Assembly: GCF_009789075.1 (NCBI RefSeq)
Contig: NZ_WNXQ01000002.1
Span: 372,001-436,000 of the forward strand
Source of the DNA: Pseudooceanicola pacificus
GTDB taxonomy: Bacteria; Pseudomonadota; Alphaproteobacteria; Rhodobacterales; Rhodobacteraceae
DNA length: 64,000 nucleotides
Reading direction: 5' to 3'
The notes under the pieces were generated by a model. That model did no database searches, was not told where the DNA came from, and saw only the letters and a list, made by a program, of their open reading frames with translations. The position numbers and the translations under genes are program-made. Below are positions 1 to 9,100 of this stretch, piece by piece. The first letter of the stretch is position 1. Each line of letters starts with the position of its first letter.

Positions 1-794
1 AGGATGAATTCTGGGTCATCGGGTCCGGCATGGCCGAGCGCTATCACCAGCGCTATTTCCGGCAGGTGCCGCTGCCCGGGGGCACGACCTTCACCTCGCT
101 GACCGAAGCGGTCTGCGGCTTCAACGTGGCGGGGCCGAAATCGCGCGAGGTGCTGCAGCGGCTGACCAATGCCTCGCTTGCGACCGGGGATTTCCCCTTC
201 ATGCGCTCGCAGCGGATCGAACTGGCCGGGATCGGCGTGATGGCGCTGCGGGTGTCCTTTACCGGCGATCTGGGATGGGAGGTGCATTGCGACACCGCCG
301 ATCAGGTCCGGCTCTATCAGGCGTTGCTGGCGGCGGCGCAGGAGGCGGGCGGCGGGCCGGTCGGCTCGCGCGCGCTGATGTCGCTGAGGGTGGAAAAGGG
401 CTATGGCTCGTGGAGCCGCGAATACAGCCCCGAATACTGGCCGCAGGAGGTCGGGCTGGACCGGCTGGTGAAGCTCGACAAGGATTTCCTGAACAAGGCG
501 GCGGTGGAACAGACCCTCGCCAACCCCGCGCGCGAACGGCTGGTGCTGATCGAGGTCGAGGCCGCGACCGCCGACGCCACCGGGGGAGAGCCGATCTTTG
601 CCGGGGGCAAGGGGGTCGGCCGCGTGACCTCGGGCGCCTATGGCTATTCGGTCGGCAAGTCCCTGGCGCTTGGCTACGTCAAGGGGGTTGAGCCGGGCGC
701 GGAGGTCGAGGTGATGATCCTCGGCCTGCCGCACAGGGGCCGCATCCTGCACGAACCGCCTTTCGATCCGGCGGGGGCGCGGTTGAGGGCCTGA
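1..794 (+). CDS. GcvT-like C-terminal part of a dimethylglycine/sarcosine dehydrogenase-type protein (5' truncated)
   Basis: The reading frame is already open at base 3 and ends at 794, so the window shows only the C-terminal part (about 264 residues). It resembles the folate-binding aminomethyltransferase (GcvT) half of dimethylglycine or sarcosine dehydrogenases: FNVAGPKSREVL near the start, FTGDLGWEVHC in the middle (the usual SFTGELGWE-type motif), a MSLRVEKGYGSWSREY segment and a C-terminal beta-barrel with GRVTSGAYGYSVGKSLALGYV. Such enzymes oxidatively demethylate N-methyl amines and pass the methylene group to tetrahydrofolate. The FAD domain would lie upstream of the window, so it cannot be told whether this is a fused dehydrogenase or a stand-alone aminomethyltransferase. 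The family call is firm; the substrate is not. Confidence 0.8.
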   Translation, partial: DEFWVIGSGMAERYHQRYFRQVPLPGGTTFTSLTEAVCGFNVAGPKSREVLQRLTNASLATGDFPFMRSQRIELAGIGVMALRVSFTGDLGWEVHCDTADQVRLYQALLAAAQEAGGGPVGSRALMSLRVEKGYGSWSREYSPEYWPQEVGLDRLVKLDKDFLNKAAVEQTLANPARERLVLIEVEAATADATGGEPIFAGGKGVGRVTSGAYGYSVGKSLALGYVKGVEPGAEVEVMILGLPHRGRILHEPPFDPAGARLRA

Positions 795-906
795 TCCGGG
801 GCTTCGGTCTGCCGCTGCCCGGGGGCCACTGCTGTCTGCGGGCGCGCACCCGGCGGTGCCGCACGCGCCACCCGGCCACGTCAGGGCATTCGCCTGACGG
901 CGCCCC

Positions 907-1911
<1,005 letters not shown>

Positions 1912-2035
1912 GACATGTCCTTCGGTATCGGCCCGGGCGTCCGGATCGTCGCGGGGCCGGGCAGGTGCGGCGGGACCGCGCCCGCAGAACTGAACTAAGT
2001 GGTTTCTTTCGGTAACCGCAAGACCCCCGGCCGGG

Positions 2036-2719
2036 TCATTTTTCCGACCAGCCGAGTTCGAGGCGGTCGATGGCCGCGATGCGCTCGGCGGTTTGCGGGT
2101 GGCTGAGCAGCCAGGCGGGGGCCGATCCGCGCGCGCCGGTCAGCGCCTCAAGCTTGCGGAACAGGGATTTCTGCGGCGCGGTGCCGATGCCGGCCTTGGT
2201 CAGCAGGGCGGCGGCATAGGCATCGGCCTCGTATTCGTCGCCGCGCGACAGGCGGGCGGCCAGCAGCGAGGTGATGAACCCGGCGATGTAGTAGCCGACA
2301 AAGGGGATGATCCGCCCCAGCACCATGCCAAGGGCGGCGCGGATCGCATTCTGGCCGGAAAAGTCGATCATCCGGCGGCGGGAATGGCCAAGCGCCACAT
2401 GGCCGAGCTCATGGGCGACAACCGATGTGATCTCTTCCGCCGTGACCTCTCCGGCGCGGAACTTGGCGTAGAAGCCGCGGGTCAGAAAGATGCGCCCGTC
2501 GGGCGCCGCCAGGCCGTTGACCGGGTCGATCTCGTAGATGTGCACGCGGATGCGCGGCAGGTCGAGCGCCTTGGCCAGCCGGGCGATGGGGCGGGCCAGC
2601 TCGGGGTCCGCCAGCTCGGTCGAGCGCGCGTCAAGTTCGCGCTTGGTGCGCCAGACCGAAAAGCGGTAGGCGACAATCGCGTAGAGGATGGCCAGTAGGA
2701 TCGGGGTGAAGCGCAGCAT
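2036..2719 (-). CDS. M48 family zinc metalloprotease
   Basis: A membrane-anchored peptidase of 227 residues. One hydrophobic segment at residues 3-20 is followed by a peptidase M48 domain with the zinc-binding HELGH (H103, E104, H107) and a downstream [11 protein letters not shown] segment that supplies the third ligand. Family members degrade damaged membrane or periplasmic proteins (HtpX, BepA, Oma1 types). The ATG at 2719 is preferred over an in-frame start at 2761, because the latter would add 14 residues of low-complexity sequence before the membrane anchor and overlap the dedA gene. The gene follows dedA on the same strand with a 16-base gap and is probably cotranscribed. Confidence 0.88.
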   Translation of the reverse strand: MLRFTPILLAILYAIVAYRFSVWRTKRELDARSTELADPELARPIARLAKALDLPRIRVHIYEIDPVNGLAAPDGRIFLTRGFYAKFRAGEVTAEEITSVVAHELGHVALGHSRRRMIDFSGQNAIRAALGMVLGRIIPFVGYYIAGFITSLLAARLSRGDEYEADAYAAALLTKAGIGTAPQKSLFRKLEALTGARGSAPAWLLSHPQTAERIAAIDRLELGWSEK

Positions 2720-2735
2720 GTCAGGGATATGGTTG

Positions 2736-3359
2736 CTATCCGCGCCCGGGGCAACTGGCACGGTGACGCCGATGCCGCCGCATCGAGCGTGAAATCCACA
2801 ACCCCGCCACTGCGAGGATCCCCAATGCGATGGTCAGCCCGCCCAGATCCTGGGCCATCTGCGCGGCCATCGTCAGGTCGTCGGCGAAGGCGCGGCCAAG
2901 GCCGACGTAGAGCAGGACCCACACGGCCTCGCCCAATGCGCCCCAGAGAGTGAAGCGCAGATGCCCCAGCCGGGCGATCCCGGCGGCGAAATTGGCATAG
3001 GGTCCGATGGGGGAAAACAGCCAGCGCGACAGGAAGATGCCGGTGCCGCCGTGATCCTCGATCATGTGCCGCGCCCGGTCGTAAAGGCGGGCAGAGCCGG
3101 GGCGCCCCGCGATCCGGCGCAGCAACGGCTGGCGGGCGGCGCGGCCGATGGCATAGCCGGTCTGATCGCCCAGCACCGCCCCGCCAAAGGCCGCGCCGGC
3201 CACCGATCCGGTTGTCAGATCGCCGGTGGCCGAAAAGGCGCCGGCGGCCAGCATGGCCAGCGAGGCGGGGACCGGCAGGGCGAGGCAGGACAGGAAGGTC
3301 ACCAGCATCAGGATCGGGGCGCCGTGGCGGACAAGCATCTCGATCAGCCAGTCGGTCAT
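2736..3359 (-). CDS. DedA family membrane protein (VTT domain)
   Basis: A 207-residue integral membrane protein of the DedA/SNARE-associated (VTT) family. It has hydrophobic segments at about 12-35, 48-70, 130-160 and 170-190, a re-entrant FLSCLALPVPASLAMLAAGAF segment and a GDQTGYAIGRAARQP motif, typical of DedA. DedA proteins are implicated in undecaprenyl-phosphate or phospholipid flipping at the inner membrane. Its ATG overlaps the stop of the upstream small membrane protein as ATGA, indicating translational coupling. The family is certain; the transported lipid is not. Confidence 0.85.
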   Translation of the reverse strand: MTDWLIEMLVRHGAPILMLVTFLSCLALPVPASLAMLAAGAFSATGDLTTGSVAGAAFGGAVLGDQTGYAIGRAARQPLLRRIAGRPGSARLYDRARHMIEDHGGTGIFLSRWLFSPIGPYANFAAGIARLGHLRFTLWGALGEAVWVLLYVGLGRAFADDLTMAAQMAQDLGGLTIALGILAVAGLWISRSMRRHRRHRASCPGRG

Positions 3360-3712
3360 TCCGCGCGGCCCTGGGTGGCGAGGTATGCCTCAAGTTCCGC
3401 GATGACCTGCGCCACGGGCACGCCGCGCAGGCGGGCGATGCCTTCGATCGTGGGGCGGCGGGGCGCGTCGGGCGGCACCTTGAGCGCGGCCGCGACCGCA
3501 TCGGGCGGCAGCTGCCAGGACATGGCGACATAGCGCGGCGTCATCCAGGGCTGCGGCTCGGACCGGCGGTTGGCGGGGTCGGCGAAATGCACCGTGATCA
3601 GCACCAGCCGGACGGCGAAAAGCAGCACGAAGCAGGCGGCCAGACCAAAGGCGGCCGAGGCGACGGGATGCAGCCGGACGATCCGGCCAAGGCTGGCGAG
3701 GCGAGACATCAT
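3356..3712 (-). CDS. Small membrane-anchored protein of unknown function upstream of dedA
   Basis: A 118-residue protein with one transmembrane segment (about residues 18-38) and a soluble C-terminal part rich in proline and alanine (PPDAVAAALKVPPDAPRRPTIEGIARL). I do not recognise a named domain, though the C-terminal half resembles the helix-turn-helix-like folds of small regulatory anchors. Two ATG codons are adjacent (3712 and 3709). Its stop overlaps the dedA start (ATGA), so the pair is almost certainly cotranslated, suggesting a partner or assembly factor for the DedA protein. This is inferred from context only. Confidence 0.6.
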   Translation of the reverse strand: MMSRLASLGRIVRLHPVASAAFGLAACFVLLFAVRLVLITVHFADPANRRSEPQPWMTPRYVAMSWQLPPDAVAAALKVPPDAPRRPTIEGIARLRGVPVAQVIAELEAYLATQGRAE

Positions 3713-3823
3713 TGCGCTCCGGTACCCGGGACAGCATGGACCCGGGTGCCGGCGCGGTCCAGCGCGCGCGGGGCGCGCGGAACGGGCATGGTGTCGCGGG
3801 CCGGCGCTGCGGCCCGCGCCGGA

Positions 3824-4891
3824 TCAGAGGGCGACCATCTGCTCCGGGTCGAATTCCAGCATCACGGTCGCGCCGACCTCGTGCCGGTCCGAGGGCAGGG
3901 CCGAGACGCGCAGCGCCTTGCCGGTCCCGGCCGGGCGCACCAGGTAATCCCAGTTCTCGCCCAGGTAGGAGCGTTCGTCGACCACCGCCTGCACCGCCGG
4001 TTTGCCATTGGGCTGAGAGCCCTCGGGCAAGAGGCGCAGCAGCTGCGGGCGGACCGAGAAATCCACCATCCCGGTGCGCGCGGCGGTTTCGGCCGGGAAG
4101 GCCCCTGCGTCCAGCCGGAAGCCATCGAATTCGAAGGCCCCGCCGACCTGCTTGCCGGTGATCAGGTTCGTCCGCCCGATGAAGCTGGCCACGAAATGGC
4201 TGCGCGGCTTGTTGTAGAGGTCGAAGGGCGTGTCGATCTGTTCGATCCGCCCCGCGTTCATCACCGCGATCCGGTCCGAGGCGACCATCGCCTCGCCCTG
4301 GTCATGGGTGACATAGACGGTGGTGATGCCGAATTCGTCGTGCAGGCGCCGGATCTCGAACCGCATTTCCTCGCGCAGGTTGGCGTCGAGGTTCGACAGC
4401 GGTTCGTCCAGCAGCAGCACGCCGGGTTTCACCACGATGGCCCGCGCCAGCGCCACCCGCTGCTGCTGACCGCCCGACAGTTCGGCCGGGTAGCGGTCGG
4501 CCAGGTGATCCATCTTGGTGACGCGCAGGATCTCCATCACCTGCCTGTCGATCTCGGATTTCGAGAACTTGCGCAGCTTCAGGCCAAATCCGACGTTCTG
4601 CGCGACGGTCATGTTCGGCCAGATCGCGTAGGACTGGAAGATCATCGACATGTCGCGCCGTTCCGGTGGCAGAGAGGTGCGGGCCGAGGACAGCTCGCGC
4701 CCCTCCATCGTGATCGTGCCGCTTGAGGGCCGCATGAAGCCCGCGATCATGCGCAGGGTTGTCGTCTTGCCGCAGCCCGAGGGCCCGAGGAGCGAGACGA
4801 ACTCGCCTTCCTCGATCGACAGGTTCACATCGTCAACGGCCCGGGCCTCTCCGTAGAGCTTGGTGATGCCGTTCAGGTCGAGCTTTGCCAT
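3824..4891 (-). CDS. ABC transporter ATP-binding protein (Fbp/Pot type)
   Basis: A 355-residue importer ATPase: Walker A GPSGCGKT at residues 36-43, Q-loop in MIFQSYAIWP, signature LSGGQQQR and Walker B VLLLDEPLSNLDA, then a C-terminal TOBE/OB-like domain (about 240-355). Sequence class is that of PotA/FbpC ATPases that serve spermidine, iron(III), aminoethylphosphonate or organic-anion importers. The ATG at 4891 shares one base with the stop of the permease gene (TGATG), so the two are translationally coupled. It is the last gene of a four-gene operon (two binding proteins, permease, ATPase) and faces away from the CoA-transferase genes. Confidence 0.9.
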   Translation of the reverse strand: MAKLDLNGITKLYGEARAVDDVNLSIEEGEFVSLLGPSGCGKTTTLRMIAGFMRPSSGTITMEGRELSSARTSLPPERRDMSMIFQSYAIWPNMTVAQNVGFGLKLRKFSKSEIDRQVMEILRVTKMDHLADRYPAELSGGQQQRVALARAIVVKPGVLLLDEPLSNLDANLREEMRFEIRRLHDEFGITTVYVTHDQGEAMVASDRIAVMNAGRIEQIDTPFDLYNKPRSHFVASFIGRTNLITGKQVGGAFEFDGFRLDAGAFPAETAARTGMVDFSVRPQLLRLLPEGSQPNGKPAVQAVVDERSYLGENWDYLVRPAGTGKALRVSALPSDRHEVGATVMLEFDPEQMVAL

Positions 4892-6633
4892 CAGTGGTTC
4901 GTCCTCATCATGAAGTCGCGTCCAACCAGCTTGAAACCCAGCCAGACGAAGAAGGTGGTGGTGACCAGGATGATGCAGCCGATAGCCGCAACCGCTTCGA
5001 AGCGGCCTTCCTCGGTCATGTCGAAGATCAGAACCGACATCACGCGGGACGAAGGGCCGACCAAGAAGATCGCCGCCGACAGCTCGCGGGTTGCCGGGAT
5101 GAACACCAGCAGGAAGCCGGCGAAGAGGGTCTTTTTCAGCAATGGCGCCACGACGTAACGGATCGCCGTCAGGCGACCGCCGCCGAGGACGCGCACCGCT
5201 TCCTCCATCTCGGGGTTGATGGAGCGCATCCCCGCCGCCGCCGTGCCGTAGGAAATCGGCAGGAAGCGGGCGATGAAGGCCACGATGATGATCGCCGAGG
5301 TGCCGTAAAGGCCAAGCGGCGGCGGCGCATAGGCCGCGTAGAAGCCGATGGCCAGCACGATGCCGGGGATCACGAAGGGCGCCATGCACAGGAAGGCCAG
5401 CACATTGGCAAAGGGCACCAGCTTGCGCGTGACCACATAGGCCACGCAGAGCGCGATGGTGAGCGCGCCACAGGCCGCCACGCCGGCGAAGTAGAACGAG
5501 TTCACGATCGCCTCCTGCGTCAGGCGCGAGACGAAGAGCACGTCATAGTAGTTCGCCAGCGTCAGGTTCGAGGCGGACATGCCCTTGCCCCAGGCCTCGG
5601 AGAACGAGGCGACGACCATGGTATAGCCGGGCAGGTACATCGCCAGCGCGCCGACGAAGCCGCACCAGGCCAGCAGGACCCATTTCCACTTGCCGATATC
5701 CAGCTCGCGCCGTTCGCCGCCCTTGCCGGTCTGGGTGACAAACCCTTTGCGGTTGAGAAGCAGACGCTGCACCCAGATCAGCGAGATGGTGATCAGCAGC
5801 AGCGGCATCGCATAGGCGGCGGCGACCTCCATCTTGAAGGGGTAGCCGAAGAACTGGAACAGCTGCGTTGTGACCAGGTTGATCCGCGCCGGGATACCCA
5901 GGATGGCGGGCACGCCGAAAAGCGCGATGGATTCAAGGAAGACGATGATGATGCCCCCCAGGATCGACGGCCAGACCAGCGGCAGCGTGATCTTGAGCGA
6001 GGTGTACCAGGTGGGCGAGCCGAGGATTGCCGCCGCCTCTTCCATCTCGGTCGAGATCATGTCGAGCCCGGCCTTGGTGAACAGGAAGATGAACGGAAAG
6101 GCGTTCAGCGCGATCATCAGCACGATGCCGAAGAAGCTGTAGATGTTGAACAGGGGCGTTTCCGCGCCGGTCAGCCATCTCCACCCCTCGTTCAGCCAGC
6201 CCGAATTCGGGCCCGCGATGAGGATCCAGCCGATCGAGGTCAGATAGGGCGGCAGGATGAAGGCGCCCAGGACCGAGGCCCAGGCGAACCACTTGGCCGG
6301 CATGTTGGTGCGCGACACGGCCCAGGCCATGGGCACCGCGAAGATGACGCAGAGCAGGGCCGTGCAGGCCCCCAGCAGGCAGGAATTGATCAGCGCCTGC
6401 AGATAGCGCCAGCGGCCATAGGCCTCCAGGTAGTTGTCCAGGGTGAAGGAGCCGTTGCCGCCCTCCTGGAAACTCACCTTGATCAGAAAGCCGATCGGTC
6501 CGACGACGAGGACGATCAGGACAAGGAAAAGCAGCGCCCAGAGCAGATTGATCGGCTCCAGGTTGAGGAACCGGCGCATATAGCCCCGGTTCCCTGCCGC
6601 GCTTCCGACGTATGGGGTGACATTGTCGGTCAT
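4891..6633 (-). CDS. ABC transporter permease, fused two-module (FbpB-like)
   Basis: A 580-residue permease made of two homologous BPD_transp_1 modules in tandem with about twelve membrane helices. Two EAA-loop signatures are visible: EEAAAILGSP in the first half and EEAVRVLGGG in the second; these contact the ATPase. This fused arrangement is typical of the FbpB/AfuB group, annotated as iron(III) permeases but also used for sugar phosphates, aminophosphonates and other anions. The start ATG at 6633 follows a GGAG-like site (GAAGGAGAC). It lies 30 bases after the binding-protein gene at 6664-7689. Given the CoA-linked neighbourhood, an organic substrate is more likely than iron. Confidence 0.9.
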   Translation of the reverse strand: MTDNVTPYVGSAAGNRGYMRRFLNLEPINLLWALLFLVLIVLVVGPIGFLIKVSFQEGGNGSFTLDNYLEAYGRWRYLQALINSCLLGACTALLCVIFAVPMAWAVSRTNMPAKWFAWASVLGAFILPPYLTSIGWILIAGPNSGWLNEGWRWLTGAETPLFNIYSFFGIVLMIALNAFPFIFLFTKAGLDMISTEMEEAAAILGSPTWYTSLKITLPLVWPSILGGIIIVFLESIALFGVPAILGIPARINLVTTQLFQFFGYPFKMEVAAAYAMPLLLITISLIWVQRLLLNRKGFVTQTGKGGERRELDIGKWKWVLLAWCGFVGALAMYLPGYTMVVASFSEAWGKGMSASNLTLANYYDVLFVSRLTQEAIVNSFYFAGVAACGALTIALCVAYVVTRKLVPFANVLAFLCMAPFVIPGIVLAIGFYAAYAPPPLGLYGTSAIIIVAFIARFLPISYGTAAAGMRSINPEMEEAVRVLGGGRLTAIRYVVAPLLKKTLFAGFLLVFIPATRELSAAIFLVGPSSRVMSVLIFDMTEEGRFEAVAAIGCIILVTTTFFVWLGFKLVGRDFMMRTNH

Positions 6634-6663
6634 GGACGGAATAGTCTCCTTCGACTCTTGGGC

Positions 6664-7689
6664 CTAGGCGCCGAACACGCGCCGCCAGAGCTCGATCACC
6701 GGCTGCACGCCGTTGATCAGCTCGTCCTGCGTGGGCGAGGCGAGGTTGATTTCGTCGATCGCCTTGGCTCCGGGCGGAGGTGCCACTTCGGGCCGCATCG
6801 GCTGCAGGCCGTAGGTCACCATCAGATCCGAGGCGCGTTCGCTGAGAAGGTAATTGACGAACAGCTGTGCCGCATTGGGATGGGGCGCATTGGCCGGTAT
6901 GGCGGTGCCGCTCAGGGTCAGCTTGGCGCCGTCTTCGGGATAGATGATCTCGATCGGGTTGCCGGCGTTCTTGAGCCGGGTGACCGTGGCGAGGGTGCCG
7001 ATGCCGATGGCGCGTTCACCTGCAACCAGCGTATTGGGCGGGTCGGACAGCGAACGCCCGATCAGCGGGTCGTTGGCTTCGAGCTGTTCGAAGAACTCGT
7101 CGCCGTAGAGGCGGCGCATCAGCACGGCCCAGGACCCGGTGGAGCCGCTGAACCCCGGATGGGACATCGCAACCTTGCCTTTCCACTTCGGATCGACGAG
7201 GCCGGTCCAGTTGGTCGGCGCCTCCTCGGCCGTCACCAGGTCGGTGTTATAGGCCATGACGGTGGGGTTGGCCGAGGTCGTGTACCAATAGCCGTCGGGT
7301 TCGAAATCCAGGTAGGGCTTGCGCAGTTTCGGCCCGTTCTCGGGCGAGAACTGCAGCAGGTTGCCCTCTTCCTTGAGCGAGATCAGATGGGTCTGGTCGC
7401 TGCCGCTGAACACGTCGGCCTGCGCCACGCCGTTGCGCAGATCCTGCGCCAGCCGCGAATAGACGACCTGACCCGTCGCACGGATCACGTTCACATTCAC
7501 GCCCGGATAGGCATTGGTGAAGTCCTGGCCGATGTCTTCGGCGATGCTGGTGGTGAACTGGGCGACATACCATGTCACCTCGCCCTCTGCCTTGGCCTTT
7601 TCGTACAGCTCGTCGGTCGAAGTCTGGGCCGAAGCCCCGGTCGCGACAAAGGCGCCGAGGACGGCCGCTGCCAGTCTCGTGTAATGCAT
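6664..7689 (-). CDS. Periplasmic extracellular solute-binding protein, copy 1
   Basis: A 341-residue secreted binding protein of the FbpA/AfuA class. A signal peptide covers about residues 1-22 (hydrophobic run ending ATGASAQ). The mature protein shows EGEVTWYVAQF, ADVFSGSDQTH and DPKWKGKVAMSHPGFSGS, all characteristic of the family. The ATG at 7689 follows GGGAGGAAC at good spacing; an upstream in-frame ATG at 7806 would bury the signal peptide and is rejected. It is a close paralogue of the next gene (7775-8806), with long shared stretches, and lies directly upstream of the permease. The ligand is unknown. Confidence 0.9.
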   Translation of the reverse strand: MHYTRLAAAVLGAFVATGASAQTSTDELYEKAKAEGEVTWYVAQFTTSIAEDIGQDFTNAYPGVNVNVIRATGQVVYSRLAQDLRNGVAQADVFSGSDQTHLISLKEEGNLLQFSPENGPKLRKPYLDFEPDGYWYTTSANPTVMAYNTDLVTAEEAPTNWTGLVDPKWKGKVAMSHPGFSGSTGSWAVLMRRLYGDEFFEQLEANDPLIGRSLSDPPNTLVAGERAIGIGTLATVTRLKNAGNPIEIIYPEDGAKLTLSGTAIPANAPHPNAAQLFVNYLLSERASDLMVTYGLQPMRPEVAPPPGAKAIDEINLASPTQDELINGVQPVIELWRRVFGA

Positions 7690-7774
7690 GGTAGTTCCTC
7701 CCTGTGCCCGTATCGCCGGGCCCGCGTCCTTGATTTCCGGCCGGTGCACCCGGCCGGAAACCGTCATGCAGCTT

Positions 7775-8806
7775 TCAGCCGCCGAAGATGTCGCGCCATT
7801 CTTCAATGATGGGCTGCACGCCTTCGATGACTTCTTCCTCGCTCAGATCCGCAATCGGGATTTCCTCGAGCGAGCGCACGCCCTCGGGCGGTGCGACGTC
7901 CTTGCTGACCGGCAGCAGCCCGTTTTCGACCTGCCGCTGCGAGGCCTCGGGCCCGAGCAGGAAGTTGACGAACAACTGGCCGGCATTGGGGTGCGGCGCG
8001 GATGACAGCACGGCCGTCCCGCCAAAGGTCAGTTTCGCCCCGTCGGTCGGGTACACGATCTCGATCGGGTTACCCGCCAGCTTGTTGCGCACGGCAACCG
8101 AGAAGACGGCGATGCCCACGGCGCGTTCCCCGGCGGCGATCACGGTCGGCGGGTCGATCATAGAGCGGCCGATATAGGGGTCGTTGTCGCGCAGACCGAT
8201 GAAGAACTCGTCACCGTAGAGTTTCTTCATCAGCACCGCCCAGGATCCGGCGGAGCCGGAGAAGCCCGGATGCGTGATCGCCAGCTTGCCCTTCCACTTC
8301 GGATCGGTCAGATCGTCCCAGTTGGTGGGCGCGTCCTCGGCCGACACCTGGTCGGTGTTATAGGCCATAACCGAGGGGTTCGCGGTCGTGGCATACCAAA
8401 ACCCGGGCTGCATGTCCTTGAACGGAGCGCGCACACCATCGGCATCCGGGGGCGTGAATTCAAGCAGTTGGCCCTGTTTCTTCAGCTCGTAGAGGTGGCC
8501 GAGGTCAGAGCCGCTGAACACGTCCGCCTGGGCCACGCCGGCACGGATGTCCTGGGCCAGACGGGCATAGACGACCTGGCCCGTGGCGCGGATCACATTG
8601 ACCTTCACGCCGGGGTATTTCTCGGTGAAAATGGCGCCCATGTCTTCGGCCAGACCGGTCGAGAACTGGGCCACATACCACGTCAATTCCCCTTCTTCCT
8701 TGGCTTTCTCGTAGAGGGCCTGCACTTCGGGCGACATGTCCGCGGCGGCAACCGGGGCGGTTGCGGCGGACAGTACAAATGCAGCCGTTGTCAGAATTCT
8801 CTTCAT
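7775..8806 (-). CDS. Periplasmic extracellular solute-binding protein, copy 2
   Basis: A 343-residue paralogue of the preceding protein, with a signal peptide ending near AAAPVAAAD-like sequence (about residue 22) and the same landmarks: LTWYVAQFSTGLAEDMG, VNVIRATGQVVYARLAQD, DPKWKGKLAITHPGFSGSAGSWAVLMKKLYGDEFF. The ATG at 8806 lies just after a GGAGGAG site encoded in the leader; the in-frame start at 8821 would place that site inside the gene. It is the first gene of the importer operon and its promoter region holds a GntR-type operator (8953-8963). Two binding proteins for one permease suggest either a widened ligand range or a recent tandem duplication. Confidence 0.9.
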   Translation of the reverse strand: MKRILTTAAFVLSAATAPVAAADMSPEVQALYEKAKEEGELTWYVAQFSTGLAEDMGAIFTEKYPGVKVNVIRATGQVVYARLAQDIRAGVAQADVFSGSDLGHLYELKKQGQLLEFTPPDADGVRAPFKDMQPGFWYATTANPSVMAYNTDQVSAEDAPTNWDDLTDPKWKGKLAITHPGFSGSAGSWAVLMKKLYGDEFFIGLRDNDPYIGRSMIDPPTVIAAGERAVGIAVFSVAVRNKLAGNPIEIVYPTDGAKLTFGGTAVLSSAPHPNAGQLFVNFLLGPEASQRQVENGLLPVSKDVAPPEGVRSLEEIPIADLSEEEVIEGVQPIIEEWRDIFGG

Positions 8807-8952
8807 CGGGTCTCCTCCCATCAGGGCGGCGCGGTTCTGTCGCGTCTCGCCGTACCGGACGGTGCTGGCCTGCGGATTTCAGACGCTCCCGGCGGAGTTC
8901 GAACCCCGCGCTTTCCCGGGCGCCGCTTTGTCTGACCATCGCCGTCATTTTT

Positions 8953-8963
8953 TGGTATGACCA
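8953..8963. promoter_or_regulatory. GntR-type operator site A (TGGT-ATG-ACCA)
   Basis: TGGTATGACCA is a perfect TGGT-N3-ACCA inverted repeat, the core recognised by FadR-subfamily GntR regulators such as PdhR. The core is identical to the site in front of the GntR gene at 17310-17324. It sits 147 bases before the start codon of the first importer gene. Confidence 0.65.
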
Positions 8964-9053
8964 TACTGACGGGGGTGCGATTTCTGTCAAGGTATATTTG
9001 GTATGCTGTCATGACAACTCATATCTGAAGTGGATTCCGGTTGTGTGCCTTCT

Positions 9054-9066
9054 TTGGTCGGACCAA
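9054..9066. promoter_or_regulatory. GntR-type operator site B (TTGGT-CGG-ACCAA)
   Basis: TTGGTCGGACCAA is a perfect 13-base inverted repeat of the same type as sites A and C. It ends 34 bases before the ATG of the CoA-transferase gene, where a bound repressor would block transcription or early elongation. Confidence 0.68.
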
Positions 9067-9100
9067 TATGCCTCAACCGTGAAAACCAGGGAGGTACGAC

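Larger units (their letters stand above)
8807..9100. promoter_or_regulatory. Divergent control region between the importer operon and the CoA-transferase operon
   Basis: These 294 bases carry no gene and drive two outward-reading operons. They hold two inverted repeats of the FadR/PdhR operator type (8953-8963 and 9054-9066), a perfect palindrome TGTCATGACA (9007-9016) and a partial copy TTGGTATG (8999-9005). The sequence from 8940 to 9080 is markedly richer in A and T than its surroundings, as expected for promoters. No sigma-70 elements can be named with confidence. Confidence 0.6.

Noticed and set aside
4885-7809. 974-codon plus-strand frame opposite the importer genes
   Set aside because: Antisense to well-supported permease and binding-protein genes; composition is Gln/Arg/Asp/His-rich, typical of a GC-rich shadow.
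4891-8806. Labelling the importer as an iron(III) transporter (FbpABC)
   Set aside because: The family also carries organic anions, and the shared operators and CoA-pathway neighbours point away from iron. No Fur box was noticed.
8886-8900. GAGTTCGAACCCCGC resembling a tRNA T-loop
   Set aside because: No acceptor, D or anticodon stems can be formed around it.
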